Of a stretch of 64,000 nucleotides of DNA, positions 8,059 to 17,295 are shown piece by piece. Under the pieces are notes generated by a model, which was given only the letters and a program-made list of their open reading frames with translations, was not told the origin of the DNA and did not search any database. The number at the start of each line of letters is the position of its first letter. Within the stretch, counting starts at the first letter, position 1. This stretch comes from Caballeronia novacaledonica (lineage in GTDB: Bacteria; Pseudomonadota; Gammaproteobacteria; Burkholderiales; Burkholderiaceae). The stretch spans positions 62,001 to 126,000 of the forward strand of contig NZ_OGTP01000004.1 in assembly GCF_900258035.1 (NCBI RefSeq), in the 5' to 3' direction. A program made the translations under genes and the position numbers.

Positions 8059-9729
8059 CTATCGACGGCACTGCTTCTCGAAGACCACTGCCTCGAAGAG
8101 TTCATATTCGGCGGTCGGCGTTTTGTCGGCGCCGGGTGCGTGGTAATAGCTCATCGTGATCGACGCCTTGCCGCCACGCTCGCCGGGATCCACATCGAAT
8201 ACCGCGATGCCGTATCCCGTGCCCGTATCGCGCTGCGCGGACCAGATCGCGTCTTCGACCGCATCGGCGACCGGGCGAACGAACGCGCCCGCCGTCGCGC
8301 CCGGCACAGGGCGATTCGGTTTCGTGAACACTTGCGCCTGCGGCAAGCCATTGCCCGGATCGGTGCCGTAGACATCGAGCGGCGCGCTGGTGCCGCCGCC
8401 GCCGAGAATCACGTGGATGGTGCCGTGCGTCGTGTCGATGGGATCGTTCGCCCGCTGCGATGTTTCGACGGGACGCGGCTGCAACGTATCGACGCGTTCG
8501 CCAGTCGTCGCATCGCGGCCTGCGTGATGATTGCAGCCACGCACCGGATGGCTGCGCTCGTAATCGTGATCGTGACCGCACAACACGAGATCCACGCCAT
8601 AGCGATCGAAAAGCGGGAGCCACGCTTCGCGAATGCCCTTGTCCGAGCCGTTCCCCGTCTTCGATGAACTGAGCGCATCCTGGTGCATCTGCACGACGAT
8701 CCAGTCGATGTCGTCGTCATGCGATGCATCGCGCAAGGTTCGTTCGAGCCAGCGCGTCTGCTCGCCGTTGCTGTATCCGCGCACATAGAAGGACGTGCCC
8801 GGCGCGATGGCGGCATTGCCCGTGCTCGCGGCGGGCACGAGCGGCGCGGGTCCGGCGACGAATGCGGCGCCGTCCTGATAGACGACATCGTCGGCGTCGA
8901 GCGAGATGAACAGCACCGAGCTCACGCGAAAGCTGTACCAGCGCCCCGGAAAATGCGTGCCGTTGTCGGGCAACGTATAGCGCGTCAGATAGGACGTGAA
9001 GCCTTGCTGGCCGTTATTGAACTCGATCTCGTGATTGCCGGGGCAGGGCATCCACGGCCGGTTCGCCGCCGACGTCTGCGCGTTGTTGCCGAAGTCGCGC
9101 CAGACGTCGGGCTGCTGCGCCGGATTCAGGTTGGCATAGCAGAGGTCGCCGTTCAGCAAGTGGAACAGCGGTTCGAAGCGTTCGACGGCCTGCACGGCGA
9201 AGCGGCTTTGAGGCGACGACAAAACCCACGTGGTGTTCGGCGTGGCGAGATCGCCATAGCTCGTGAAGCGGAACTTGCGACGCCCGCGAGGCGCGGTCGT
9301 GAAGCTGGCGGTGAAGGGCTGGCCGGCTTTGCTGTCGTTGTCGGCGGTGACTTCGTATTGATACGTCGTATGCGGGCGAAGCTCATGCAGACGCGCGTGA
9401 TACGTGAAGACGGTCTCGCCGTTCAGGCCATCGGTGTAGGTTCGCTGCACGGCGTGGATGACGTGCGCGTGGCCATCGTGCGTGCTGATGCGCACGCGCG
9501 GCTGAACCGCCTGCGCAAGCGATCCCCAGCTTACGATCACTTCGCTCGTCGGATCTTCGCCCCACGTCAGATGAATCTGTTCGGGCGTGCCATCCGGATG
9601 CGACGCCTGAGCGAGCGCAGGACCGGTCACGACATTCGCGGCGGTCGCGAGTCCCGATGCGCCCGCGAGCTTCAGAAATCCGCGGCGCGATGCAACCGAT
9701 GCGCCGTCCTGCTGGTTCTTCGTGACCAT
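8059..9729 (-). CDS. Tat-exported purple-acid-phosphatase-like metallophosphoesterase
   Basis: This 556-residue protein starts with a twin-arginine signal (SRRGFLKLAG, then a hydrophobic stretch ending in ALAQA), so it should be exported folded. An N-terminal fibronectin-III-like domain (about 45-150) precedes the phosphatase domain. The five metal-binding blocks of purple acid phosphatases are all present in order: YGDL, NGDLCYAN, PGNHE, VQMHQD and CGHDHDYER. These bind a dinuclear metal centre and hydrolyse phosphomonoesters. A role in phosphate scavenging is inferred. AGGAG lies upstream of the ATG at 9729. The gene stands alone. Confidence 0.88.
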   Translation of the reverse strand: MVTKNQQDGASVASRRGFLKLAGASGLATAANVVTGPALAQASHPDGTPEQIHLTWGEDPTSEVIVSWGSLAQAVQPRVRISTHDGHAHVIHAVQRTYTDGLNGETVFTYHARLHELRPHTTYQYEVTADNDSKAGQPFTASFTTAPRGRRKFRFTSYGDLATPNTTWVLSSPQSRFAVQAVERFEPLFHLLNGDLCYANLNPAQQPDVWRDFGNNAQTSAANRPWMPCPGNHEIEFNNGQQGFTSYLTRYTLPDNGTHFPGRWYSFRVSSVLFISLDADDVVYQDGAAFVAGPAPLVPAASTGNAAIAPGTSFYVRGYSNGEQTRWLERTLRDASHDDDIDWIVVQMHQDALSSSKTGNGSDKGIREAWLPLFDRYGVDLVLCGHDHDYERSHPVRGCNHHAGRDATTGERVDTLQPRPVETSQRANDPIDTTHGTIHVILGGGGTSAPLDVYGTDPGNGLPQAQVFTKPNRPVPGATAGAFVRPVADAVEDAIWSAQRDTGTGYGIAVFDVDPGERGGKASITMSYYHAPGADKTPTAEYELFEAVVFEKQCRR

Positions 9730-9822
9730 GGACGTATGTCTCCTGATGGGGATGGATTGCGCTCCGTCAGGGAGACATTATGGCGAGTCGTATGACCCCG
9801 CCATGACAGGCGGGCAAGCGAA

Positions 9823-10440
9823 CTACGCGCGGAAAGTTTTCCCTAACTCCTTTCCGGCAAGCCTGAAATAGTGACGGAAGTTATAGATGAGCGGCGACCA
9901 CTTCTGCGTGTCGATATGCTTTCCTTCCTTCACGAAGGCTTCGTCCGCATGCATGCGAACGATCTCGACTTCGGCCGCGACGCCGCCGCCGAGCTGCTCC
10001 AGCTTTTCGCCGCCCATGCGATGCAACTGGCGAACCCTCGCTTCAAGCTGCATGGGACACTCCGCGACGCGCGCCGGTTTCACGAGTTCGCTCGCCATCG
10101 GCGTGAAGTCGCCTGCTTCGAACTTGTCCTTCTCGTAGCTGAACTGATCGGCCTTCATGTCCGGAACGGGGTCCTTTCCCGTGAGTGGCGCGAGTTGTTC
10201 CACTTGCCGCCAGAGTTCCGGCGACGGAATGTTGACGACGCACTCCGCATGCCGCGCCATGTTCTCGGCTGTCTTGGTTTCGTCCAGCAGTCCCAGCATC
10301 ATCGTCCAGCCCAGCGCCCAGAATGACGATATCGGTGCGATGTTGGTGGTTCCGTCTTCGTTGATCGAACTGACGAGCGCTACCGGGGTGCCGAAGTACA
10401 GGATTTTCGGCTCAATGGTCTGAAAAGAAGTGTCGGGCAT
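9823..10440 (-). CDS. flavin reductase-like FMN-binding split-barrel protein
   Basis: This 205-residue protein starts MPDTSFQTIEPKILYFGTPV. The ATG at 10440 has AAGGAGG six bases upstream and is preferred over a longer frame to 10626. NIAPISSFWALGWTMMLGL is the conserved FMN-binding region of the DIM6/NTAB flavin reductase-like family. Members reduce flavin with NAD(P)H or bind FMN without a defined partner. There is no adjacent monooxygenase, so the physiological electron acceptor is unknown. Confidence 0.83.
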   Translation of the reverse strand: MPDTSFQTIEPKILYFGTPVALVSSINEDGTTNIAPISSFWALGWTMMLGLLDETKTAENMARHAECVVNIPSPELWRQVEQLAPLTGKDPVPDMKADQFSYEKDKFEAGDFTPMASELVKPARVAECPMQLEARVRQLHRMGGEKLEQLGGGVAAEVEIVRMHADEAFVKEGKHIDTQKWSPLIYNFRHYFRLAGKELGKTFRA

Positions 10441-10870
10441 TGTGTCCTCCTTACTGAGTTGCCGTCGGTCATCGCGCGAATGATCGTGCAATGTCGCTTC
10501 AGTATGTGCCTCTTTCGATGATCGATGTTTCATCGCTCGATGAAGTAACGCGGTCGCTTCGCGAGCCTCGATATGCCCACCAGCCAGGTCCCCACATGCT
10601 CCAGTCCGGATCGGGGTGGCCTTCATCCTGAACGTTACGGACGTCGGTCAGGCACATGCAATGCTCGAGGCGCTTCCGTTGGGGAAGGCGAACCTGATGA
10701 CATTCTCCCTCCTCCCGATAGGCCCGCTGAAGCCGCTGGGCACGCTTCTGAATCTGCCTTCGCCTCAATAGCAAGAGGCCCGCGCGTAACGGGTCGCTGC
10801 GCCGCCATCGATGCCGATTTTCACCAAGCTGTTAAAATCCCCCTCTTTCACGTCATAGCCCGCAGCTAAC

Positions 10871-10915
10871 CGGCGCCGCAAGGGCGCCGTCATTTGCGTC
10901 GTGACGTCTCGACGC
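10871..10915 (+). promoter_or_regulatory. two tandem hairpins in the leader of the SulP gene
   Basis: CGGCGCC (10871-10877) pairs with GGCGCCG (10883-10889) over a 5-base loop. GCGTCG (10896-10901) pairs with CGACGC (10910-10915) over an 8-base loop. They lie 60-110 bases before the SulP start, downstream of a TTAAAAT element near 10830. The pair could be a cis-regulatory RNA. I do not assign it to a known riboswitch class. Confidence 0.4.
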
Positions 10916-10977
10916 TCTCCAGCAAGGCCCATGCGCCGTCTCCCGGCCGCTCCTGTCTTCAAACAAGCGATATCACC

Positions 10978-12468
10978 ATGAATATGCCCGTCACCGGGAA
11001 TGACGCGCCGCGCGGCGTGGCGCCCGAAACACGTATCGACTGGATGCGCGAGATTCTCGCGGGCATCGTCACCAGTCTCGCGTTGATTCCCGAAGTCATC
11101 TCCTTCGCATTCGTTTCCGGCGTGGAGCCGCGGTCGGCATTGTTCGCGTCGGTGGTGCTTCTGGTCGTGACATCGCTGTTCGGCGGCCGCCCGGCGATGG
11201 TCACCGCCGCCGCCGGCTCGGTCGCGCTCGTCGTCGGGCCCATGGCGCACGCGCATGGCGCGGGGTATATCCTGCCCGCCGTGCTGCTCGCCGCGCTCAT
11301 TCAGGTCGCGTTCGGCTTGCTCGGCCTTGCGCGCATCGTGCGCTTCATTCCGCGCTCGGTGATGCTCGGCTTCGTCAACGCGCTCGGCATCCTGATCTTC
11401 TGGGCGCAGATTCCGCATCTCGTGAATCAGCCGCTCCCCGTGTATGTGCTCTTCGCCGTGACGCTGGCGATCGTGCTCATCGGGCCGCGCCTGACGCGCG
11501 CCGTGCCCGCGCCGCTCGTCGCCATCATCGTGACGACCTTGATCGCGGTGGCGCTGCACTGGGCCGTGCCGACCGTCGGCGGCAACGGTCCCATGTCGTC
11601 GGATCTGCCCGGTCTCACCGCGTGGACGGTGCCGTTCGATCTCGGCACGTTGAAGATCGTGTGGCAAACCGCGGTGTCCATCGCATTCGTCGGTCTGCTC
11701 GAAACGCTGCTGACGGCCAAACTCGTCGACGAAATGACCGACACCCGCTCGCGCAAGTCGCGCGAATCGTGGGCGCTGGGACTCGCCAATCTCGGCGCGG
11801 GCGCGTTCGGCGGCATCGCAGGCTGCGCGATGATCGGCCAGACCGTGGTGAACGTGAGCATCGGCGGCGCGCGCACGCGTGTCTCGACGCTCGCGGCGGC
11901 GGCCACGCTGCTGTTGCTGATCACTGCGCTCAGCGAAGTCATGTCGCATATCCCGATGGTCGCGCTCGCAGGCGTGATGATGATCGTCGCCGTCAAGACA
12001 GTGGACTGGCACAGCCTGCATCCTTCGACGCTGCGCCGCATGCCGCTGATGGAGACATCGGTGATGCTTGTGTCGGTCGCGCTGACGGTGTACACGGGCA
12101 ATCTGGCGGTCGGCGTGGCGGGCGGCGTGCTGCTTGCGACCGTGTTCTTCGCGAGGCGCGTCGCGCACGTCATTCGCACGATCCGCACGGTCTCCGACGA
12201 TGGCGAGAGCGTGCGCTATGAAGTGCATGGGCCGCTCTTTTTCGGCAGCAGCAACGACCTCGTCGACCAGTTCGAATACGCGATGGACCCGCGCATCGTG
12301 ATCATCGACTTTACGAAGTCGCAGATCTGGGATGCATCGACGGTCGCTGCACTCGACGCCATCCAGTTGCGATATCGGCAGCACGGCGTCGAGGTGAGGA
12401 TGACCGGACTGGATGAGCGCAGCCACGCGTTCCACGCCCGTTTGAGCGGCAAGCTGAACGTCGGGTGA
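10978..12468 (+). CDS. SulP family anion transporter with STAS domain
   Basis: This 496-residue inner-membrane protein starts MNMPVTGNDAPRG. About the first 400 residues are hydrophobic helices with the SulP features MREILAGIVTSLALIPEVI, PAMVTAAAGSVALVV and RFIPRSVMLGFVNALG. The C-terminal 90 residues form a STAS domain (IIDFTKSQIWDASTVAALD). SulP proteins carry sulfate, bicarbonate or dicarboxylates; the substrate here cannot be told. The ribosome site is weak, which makes the structured leader upstream more notable. A longer in-frame opening at 10894 overlaps the leader hairpins and is less likely. Confidence 0.88.
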   Translation: MNMPVTGNDAPRGVAPETRIDWMREILAGIVTSLALIPEVISFAFVSGVEPRSALFASVVLLVVTSLFGGRPAMVTAAAGSVALVVGPMAHAHGAGYILPAVLLAALIQVAFGLLGLARIVRFIPRSVMLGFVNALGILIFWAQIPHLVNQPLPVYVLFAVTLAIVLIGPRLTRAVPAPLVAIIVTTLIAVALHWAVPTVGGNGPMSSDLPGLTAWTVPFDLGTLKIVWQTAVSIAFVGLLETLLTAKLVDEMTDTRSRKSRESWALGLANLGAGAFGGIAGCAMIGQTVVNVSIGGARTRVSTLAAAATLLLLITALSEVMSHIPMVALAGVMMIVAVKTVDWHSLHPSTLRRMPLMETSVMLVSVALTVYTGNLAVGVAGGVLLATVFFARRVAHVIRTIRTVSDDGESVRYEVHGPLFFGSSNDLVDQFEYAMDPRIVIIDFTKSQIWDASTVAALDAIQLRYRQHGVEVRMTGLDERSHAFHARLSGKLNVG

Positions 12469-12646
12469 GCTGATTTGACGCCGCCATGAAAGTGCGCCCG
12501 CGCCTTGGCTGATGCCTTTCTTGGCTCGCAAGACGCGTGCTTTCATCGAAAGCATCGCGGAAGCCATGCGGCACGGCGGTTGCTCCTGAGGAGAGGCGAG
12601 CGCCTCGGGATCGAAGGCCGAGCCATCGTTTATCAGTGAGGACGTC

Positions 12647-12880
12647 ATGGACGATCAGAAAGAGCAAGACCGCATTCGTCGTCGCGCGTATGAAATCTGG
12701 GAGCGCGAAGGCAGCCCCGAAGGACGCGCCGAGGAATTCTGGCAACAGGCGATAGCCTCGCTCCAAGCGGAAGAGTCGCAAAACGGCGCGGCGGGCCGGG
12801 CAGCAAATGGCAACGCCGATGCAACGCCCGACGAGCGCGAGCGCAACGCGGAGGAACGGAATAGCGCGACGGGAAAGTGA
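12647..12880 (+). CDS. DUF2934 domain-containing small protein
   Basis: This 77-residue, highly charged protein has the DUF2934 core IRRRAYEIWEREGSPEGRAEEFW. GAGGA precedes the ATG. The second half is low-complexity, rich in Asn, Ala, Glu and Arg. The family is common in Burkholderiales and its function is unknown. It follows the SulP gene by about 180 bases and could be separately transcribed. Confidence 0.8.
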   Translation: MDDQKEQDRIRRRAYEIWEREGSPEGRAEEFWQQAIASLQAEESQNGAAGRAANGNADATPDERERNAEERNSATGK

Positions 12881-13406
12881 TCGAGACGCACGCTGATAAC
12901 TTGCAAGATCGAGGCCCACATTGCCCCTGCTTGGGGCTTGCGTTCGCGCGCGATGGCTTCGCGCCAGCGAGCGGGACGGATCGACGGTGCTCACGCGAAC
13001 CGGTTTTCCGCTCACAATGTGCGGATAGCAAAAGTATTGCCGCAGCGCCGACGCGCGAAATGTATTAGGAATCCGTTTAAGAAAAAAATCCCCGTCGGGC
13101 GTTTTAATTTTCTTCCGCCAGACGTCGACGAAGCCCCGCTCGGAGAGCTTCAGCGCATGAATTGGCATTGTTGCCGCTCGTACAACACGGTGATCGCTTT
13201 CGAGTTTCTACCGTGATTGACAGCGCGATCCTACAATCGGTTTCGAAGTAGGCGCGTTTCGCGAGTGATGTTGCATGCCGCCAACTTCGAATAACGATTG
13301 CCTTCAACGGCTGCCTCGACCTTCCTATGATTAGGATTGCGACATAACTATGTTTCGGGACGCCGGCTTCAACGACTTCTCACTTCTTCCCATTTCGGAG
13401 ATCAGC
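12881..13406. other. intergenic stretch, no supported gene
   Basis: No frame of 60 codons or more here has a recognisable family. The stretch is locally AT-rich around 13075-13115 (runs of A then CCCCGTCGGG then TTTTAATTTT) but the stem is too short to call a terminator. The last 100 bases presumably hold the promoter of the next gene. Confidence 0.5.
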
Positions 13407-13979
13407 ATGAAACGCAATGCCGCATTGCGAGGCACGATCTGTTGCGCGACTTTGCTGGCGATCGTGCCGGCGCTCGCTTCCGCCGAACCGTTTTCAGTCA
13501 AGGTCGATGGTCTGGATCGAGGTCAGTTCGGAAACGAACAGGTGTACGGTGGTTTCGGCTGTCACGGTGCTAACGTGTCGCCGCGCATCTCGTGGTCACA
13601 TGTTCCGGCCGGAACCAAGAGCATCGTCATTACCATTCACGATCCGGATGCGCCCACGGGCGGCCTCGGCTGGACGCACTGGCAAGTGGTGAATATTCCG
13701 CCGTCGCAGACATCGATCGAAAAGGGCGCATCGGGTACTGCGAAGCTGCTGCCGGCCGGCGCGGTCGAAACGCTGACCGATTTCGGCGCCTCGGCTTACG
13801 GCGGACCTTGCCCGCCACAAGGCGAATCGCATCGATACGTCGTGACGGCTTCGGCGCTCAGGGTGTCGAGCATCGACGTGCAAGCGGCGTCCAGTCCGGC
13901 GCTCGTCGCTTATCAGATGCACGGCAAGGTCATAGGGCAAGCACGCTATGTCGCGCACTATCATCGCTCGATGGAGTGA
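13407..13979 (+). CDS. periplasmic YbhB/YbcL-family (PEBP/RKIP-like) protein
   Basis: This 190-residue protein has a Sec signal peptide (MKRNAALRG, hydrophobic core, cleavage near ALASA-EPF). The mature part shows PEBP-fold motifs: NVSPRISWSHVP, ITIHDPDAPTG and GWTHWQVVNIP, then YGGPCPPQGESHRY. These line the ligand pocket of phosphatidylethanolamine-binding/Raf-kinase-inhibitor-like proteins. Bacterial members have no firm function. GGAG lies before the ATG at 13407. The gene is solitary. Confidence 0.88.
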   Translation: MKRNAALRGTICCATLLAIVPALASAEPFSVKVDGLDRGQFGNEQVYGGFGCHGANVSPRISWSHVPAGTKSIVITIHDPDAPTGGLGWTHWQVVNIPPSQTSIEKGASGTAKLLPAGAVETLTDFGASAYGGPCPPQGESHRYVVTASALRVSSIDVQAASSPALVAYQMHGKVIGQARYVAHYHRSME

Positions 13980-14195
13980 GTGGGACGCCGGTGAGAGATT
14001 CGAGCCCGGAACGGCTGCGATACGTGAATATGCCGTGTGTTTCAGCGTGTAGCTTGCTTTGTTCCGGGTTCTCGATGTAGAGGTTCGACGACGTAGAAAC
14101 GCAATACTGGTCCCTTCCGCAGCGAGGCACGCGGCCCGCCCGATGCACTTGCGGTCGAACATTCCGCCGGTGCTCGTCATGCGCTCGCTTGACGG

Positions 14196-14717
14196 TCAGG
14201 TCCGCTCCGCGCCCGTGCCACGGGCAATCAGGAATTCGTCCAGTTGCTCGAACGTTTCGGGCATCGCTTCGTCCATTCCCTCGATGGCGACGTCGAGTGC
14301 TTCCTTCGACGGATAAAGCTCGTGCATCACCAGCAGCGTTTTGCCATCCTTTTCTTCGAAGGTCACCGTCGTGACTGCACCATTCTCGCTTTCCTCGTTG
14401 GTCCAGACGAGGCGGGCATTCGGCACCACTTCGAGATACCTGCCGAAGAACGCCATGGGCGACGTAGCCTTGGGATGCGCGAACTCCAGGCGATAGCCGC
14501 CGCCGACACGGACATCCTGTTCGCAGGAAAGCAGGGTTGCGCCGCTCGACTTCGGCACCCACCATTGTTTGAACAGCTCGGGCGTGGTCCACGCCTCGAA
14601 GACGAGCTGCGCCGGGGCGTCGAAGGTTCGCGTGATGACCATCTCGCGATCGGACTTCCGTTCCGACGTCGTGCGGTGGCTCGTGCGGGCAGGCTCATTC
14701 TCTCTTCTTGCGACCAT
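14196..14717 (-). CDS. SRPBCC (AHSA1-like) domain protein
   Basis: This 173-residue protein has the START/AHSA1-like opening VITRTFDAPAQLVFEAWTTP and ELFKQWWVP, and the closing GMDEAMPETFEQLDEFL. The fold binds hydrophobic ligands. The ATG at 14717 has AAGGAG upstream, inside the 3' end of the ArsR gene, which it overlaps by 23 bases. ArsR-SRPBCC pairs are common in this phylum, with the regulator upstream, so the two are one operon. The ligand is unknown. Confidence 0.85.
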   Translation of the reverse strand: MVARRENEPARTSHRTTSERKSDREMVITRTFDAPAQLVFEAWTTPELFKQWWVPKSSGATLLSCEQDVRVGGGYRLEFAHPKATSPMAFFGRYLEVVPNARLVWTNEESENGAVTTVTFEEKDGKTLLVMHELYPSKEALDVAIEGMDEAMPETFEQLDEFLIARGTGAERT

Positions 14718-15099
14718 CACGTTTCTCCTTGCGTTTGAGTTCCTCGATAACTGTGTCCAGCGCGTCGAAGCGCGCGGCCCACAGTTGGCGATAGTTCTCG
14801 ATCCAGGCCGACTCTTCCTCGAGGCGGCGTGGGCCGAGCTTGCAAGTCCGCACGCGTCCCACTTTCTCCGTGGTGACGAGTTCCGCCTGCTCCAGTACGC
14901 CGATGTGCTTCCTCATGCCTGTCAGCGTCATGTGGAACCGCTCGGCGAGGTCCGTGACGGACGCGTCGGCGCGCATCAACTGCTCCAGCACGCCTCGTCG
15001 CGTGGGATCCGACAGCGCGGCGAACGAGGCGTCGAATCGAGCGGATTGTGAATAGTGAGCCATTTGGTTCAGTATTGCACGCGGATCGACTGTAGACAA
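14695..15099 (-). CDS. ArsR-family transcriptional regulator
   Basis: This protein of up to 134 residues has a winged helix with ALSDPTRRGVLEQLMRADASV and the recognition region HMTLTGMRKHIGVLEQAELV. It matches the ArsR regulators that precede SRPBCC genes; these lack the metal-binding Cys motif and so probably sense an organic signal. The start is uncertain: a TTG at 15099 keeps the VDPRAILNQM sequence seen in homologues, while the first ATG is at 15063. Neither has a good ribosome site. Confidence 0.85.
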   Translation of the reverse strand: MSTVDPRAILNQMAHYSQSARFDASFAALSDPTRRGVLEQLMRADASVTDLAERFHMTLTGMRKHIGVLEQAELVTTEKVGRVRTCKLGPRRLEEESAWIENYRQLWAARFDALDTVIEELKRKEKRDGRKKRE

Positions 15100-15348
15100 G
15101 GGGAAGCTGCACTAGAAAGCAACTAATAGTCTGCCCGAGTAAAACCCTTCAACGGCTTCGCCGAAAAGCCTTCGCGCGCTCTGTTCATCAGGATCTTCCG
15201 CATCTGTCTTGGTATTTGCTGCCGTATGAATATCGGCGTACGCCGCCAGGAATGGAGGGTATTGGGAGCTCTTGAAACGCCACGCATGGCATGAGACCGA
15301 TACTTCGGTCCACCCTGGATACAAGGCGTGCAACCGGATATCTTAGGC
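15100..15348. other. short intergenic stretch
   Basis: A 73-codon minus-strand frame starting with TTG at 15333 (to 15112) has a natural-looking composition but no family I recognise and no ribosome site. I leave it as a doubtful ORF. Confidence 0.3.
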
Positions 15349-15942
15349 TCAGAAGTTCGATCGTGAGATTCGCGGCGCCAATCCTGTAGCCACTCGCAAC
15401 AACATTGCTGCGACCATGATCGCTCCGGGAACGACATAGCCCGCATGTTGATGCGCGCGAGTGAAGAAGGAACCCGCAAAAATGATGGCGAGTATCCATA
15501 CGCCGGTGCGATGCAGCCTCTTCCAGTTCGCAGGACCGACGAGACGCGCCGGCACGGCGAAAGACGTGAGGGCGAGAAGCAAAATCATCAGATAGCCGAT
15601 CGAACCCGGTATGTTCGTCGCGGGCGTGCGCCCGGCCCAGAATGCCTCGGGCGCCGTCCTGACATAGACCACGAGCGCCACCGCGTGCAGAAGATGCGAA
15701 AACGCGAACGACAGTCCGATGTATCGCCGCTCTCCCGCCAATGCTCCGGTAATCGCCGACGGCCACAGTCTTGCCAGAGAACCGGCCATGAAGACCGCCA
15801 GAAATAAGACGAACGACGTGCGGGCCGTCGCGCGCACCGCATATTGCAGCGATTGCACCTGATCGGGCGCCAGTGCATAGGCTGCGGTCGCAAACAATGA
15901 AACGATTACGATAAGTACAACGAAAAGATTCCAGCGTGTCAT
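15349..15942 (-). CDS. heme-type (ferric-reductase-like) integral membrane protein
   Basis: This 197-residue protein has about six hydrophobic helices. Conserved-looking histidines fall in helices (FSHLLHAVALV, and KRLHRTGVWILA), a layout like the b-heme ferric-reductase-like transmembrane domain of MsrQ/YedZ proteins. No MsrP-like catalytic partner is nearby. The ATG at 15942 is preferred because the longer frame would start with TTG at 15984. Assignment to the heme-binding family is moderate; it could be another six-helix protein. Confidence 0.62.
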   Translation of the reverse strand: MTRWNLFVVLIVIVSLFATAAYALAPDQVQSLQYAVRATARTSFVLFLAVFMAGSLARLWPSAITGALAGERRYIGLSFAFSHLLHAVALVVYVRTAPEAFWAGRTPATNIPGSIGYLMILLLALTSFAVPARLVGPANWKRLHRTGVWILAIIFAGSFFTRAHQHAGYVVPGAIMVAAMLLRVATGLAPRISRSNF

Positions 15943-16009
15943 GACCTTGATCCAGAAGACGTTGACTGGAGAGGGCGCCGCCAATGAAGCGGCCGCCCCG
16001 ACGTCATGT

Positions 16010-16300
16010 TCAGTTGCTGCGCGGACCGAATCCCGAGTAAGAGCGCAACTGGCTGATCTGCGGCGCGGCGAGAAACCCCGACTTCACCAGCGGAAGTTCC
16101 GAAAGAAGCTGATTCAGACGGTCTTCGTCATCTGCTTCCGAAATCATGCAGGCGCCGCCTTCGGCGCGCAGCCATATCTGTCGAACCACGCCGGACGCGT
16201 ACAGACGGCGCACATATTCGGCCTCCGCTTCGATGTCCTGTTTGCCAACGGACATGGAGGACGCGTTTTCTGAACGGGAAATCATCACGAGATATTGCAT
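16010..16300 (-). CDS. muconolactone delta-isomerase-like / YciI-like small protein
   Basis: This 96-residue protein starts MQYLVMISRSEN with AGGAG upstream. The AEAEYVRRLYASGVVRQIW, SEADDEDRLNQLLSELPL and terminal LRSYSGFGP segments resemble the muconolactone isomerase-like ferredoxin fold. No other muconate-pathway gene is near, so the true reaction is unknown. It is divergent from the first cysteine hydrolase gene, and the shared intergenic region holds two copies of the operator described at 16404-16419 and 16513-16528. It is therefore probably in the same regulon. Confidence 0.7.
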   Translation of the reverse strand: MQYLVMISRSENASSMSVGKQDIEAEAEYVRRLYASGVVRQIWLRAEGGACMISEADDEDRLNQLLSELPLVKSGFLAAPQISQLRSYSGFGPRSN

Positions 16301-16403
16301 GTTGCGCTCCTGAAAGAAGCAATGCGCCTGGGTGCCTTGCTTCGTGCGAATGGCACCGAAACCCGGCGCCGGGGTAGCGAGGGCGACTCGCCGTGCATCG
16401 AAA

Positions 16404-16419
16404 ATATGAAAAACATAGT
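16404..16419 (-). promoter_or_regulatory. HxlR-type operator, site 1
   Basis: On the minus strand this reads ACTATGTTTTTCATAT, a palindromic pair ACTATG/CATAT around five bases. It matches site 2 (16513) and site 4 (20194) in both arms. It lies 104 bases before the isomerase-like gene, whose promoter it probably overlaps. Confidence 0.65.
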
Positions 16420-16507
16420 AACACGGTGCTTTAGCTTTTCAAGCACGGTTTAGCACAAGTCTTTTTCGCACGGATGTTCGAGTCTGACGGAGAGCACGCA
16501 TTTTCTC

Positions 16508-16535
16508 TTGACACTATGAAAAACATATCTACAAT
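16508..16535 (+). promoter_or_regulatory. sigma-70 promoter with embedded operator site 2
   Basis: TTGACA (16508-16513), 16 bases, TACAAT (16530-16535). The spacer holds ACTATGAAAAACATAT (16513-16528). A repressor bound there would cover the polymerase site. The promoter drives the cysteine hydrolase gene starting 97 bases downstream. Confidence 0.8.
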
Positions 16536-16631
16536 GCAGTCAGCTACAGGGTTCGTCTCAGGCTGAACGGTCAACTGGAAACGAGCCATGCCGAACGCAC
16601 ATTTCCGTGTGCAACCTTGCAAGGAGCGCAA

Positions 16632-17258
16632 ATGAGCCAGATCGCCTATGACGCCCGGTCGACTGCACTACTCTTCGTCGATCCCTACAACGACTTCCTG
16701 TCCGAAGGCGGCAAGGTCTGGCCTTTCGTCGAAAACATCGCGAGGGAAGTCGGCTTGCTCGATAACCTTCGAACCATCAACCGCGCTGTACGCGATGCCG
16801 GTATTCAGGTCGTCTATGTCCCGCATCGCCGATGGCAGCCTGGCGACTATCGGTGCTGGTGTCATCCGAGCCCGAGCCAGCGCAAGATCATGGATGGTCA
16901 TCACTTCGCAAAAGGCGAGTGGGGCGGCGAATGGCACCCCGACTTCGCGCCGCAAGACGGCGACATCGTCGCGCTCGAACACTGGGGTTCGAGCGGCTTT
17001 GCGAATACGGATCTCGATTTTCAACTGAAGCAGCATCGCGTGACGCACGTGGTGATCGTGGGTCTGCTCGCCAACACCTGCATCGAGGCCACGGGACGAT
17101 ATGCGATGGAACTCGGCTACCACGTCACGCTCGTGAAGGACGCGACCGCCGCGTTCCGGCGGGAAATGATGCATGCGGCGCACGAACTGAACGGGCCGAC
17201 TTATGCGCACAGCATCGTCAGCACCGCCGAACTCGTCGAAGCCTTGCCGAAAGCCTGA
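16632..17258 (+). CDS. isochorismatase-family cysteine hydrolase, copy 1
   Basis: This 208-residue protein starts MSQIAYDARSTALLFVDPYNDF with AAGGAG upstream. The isochorismatase-like hydrolase fold shows its catalytic triad: Asp in VDPYNDF, Lys in HFAKGEWGGEW, and Cys in LLANTCIEATG. It is clearly paralogous to the gene at 20315, with near-identical blocks such as YVPHRRWQPGDY and SGFANTDLDFQLKQH. Family members hydrolyse amides or vinyl ethers; the substrate is unknown. Downstream are a transporter and an AcuI-like reductase on the same strand. Confidence 0.88.
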   Translation: MSQIAYDARSTALLFVDPYNDFLSEGGKVWPFVENIAREVGLLDNLRTINRAVRDAGIQVVYVPHRRWQPGDYRCWCHPSPSQRKIMDGHHFAKGEWGGEWHPDFAPQDGDIVALEHWGSSGFANTDLDFQLKQHRVTHVVIVGLLANTCIEATGRYAMELGYHVTLVKDATAAFRREMMHAAHELNGPTYAHSIVSTAELVEALPKA

Positions 17259-17295
17259 GCGCACATCGATTCCCTCCTACTTCGCGACGACAACC

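Noticed and set aside
10871-10915. assignment of the SulP leader to a named riboswitch class
   Set aside because: No class consensus could be matched by eye; kept only as an unassigned structure.
10765-12648. 627-codon open frame antisense to the SulP gene
   Set aside because: Highly charged composition rich in Arg, His and Asp, typical of a high-GC shadow frame.
13075-13115. rho-independent terminator in an AT-rich patch
   Set aside because: The GC stem would be three or four base pairs with almost no loop.
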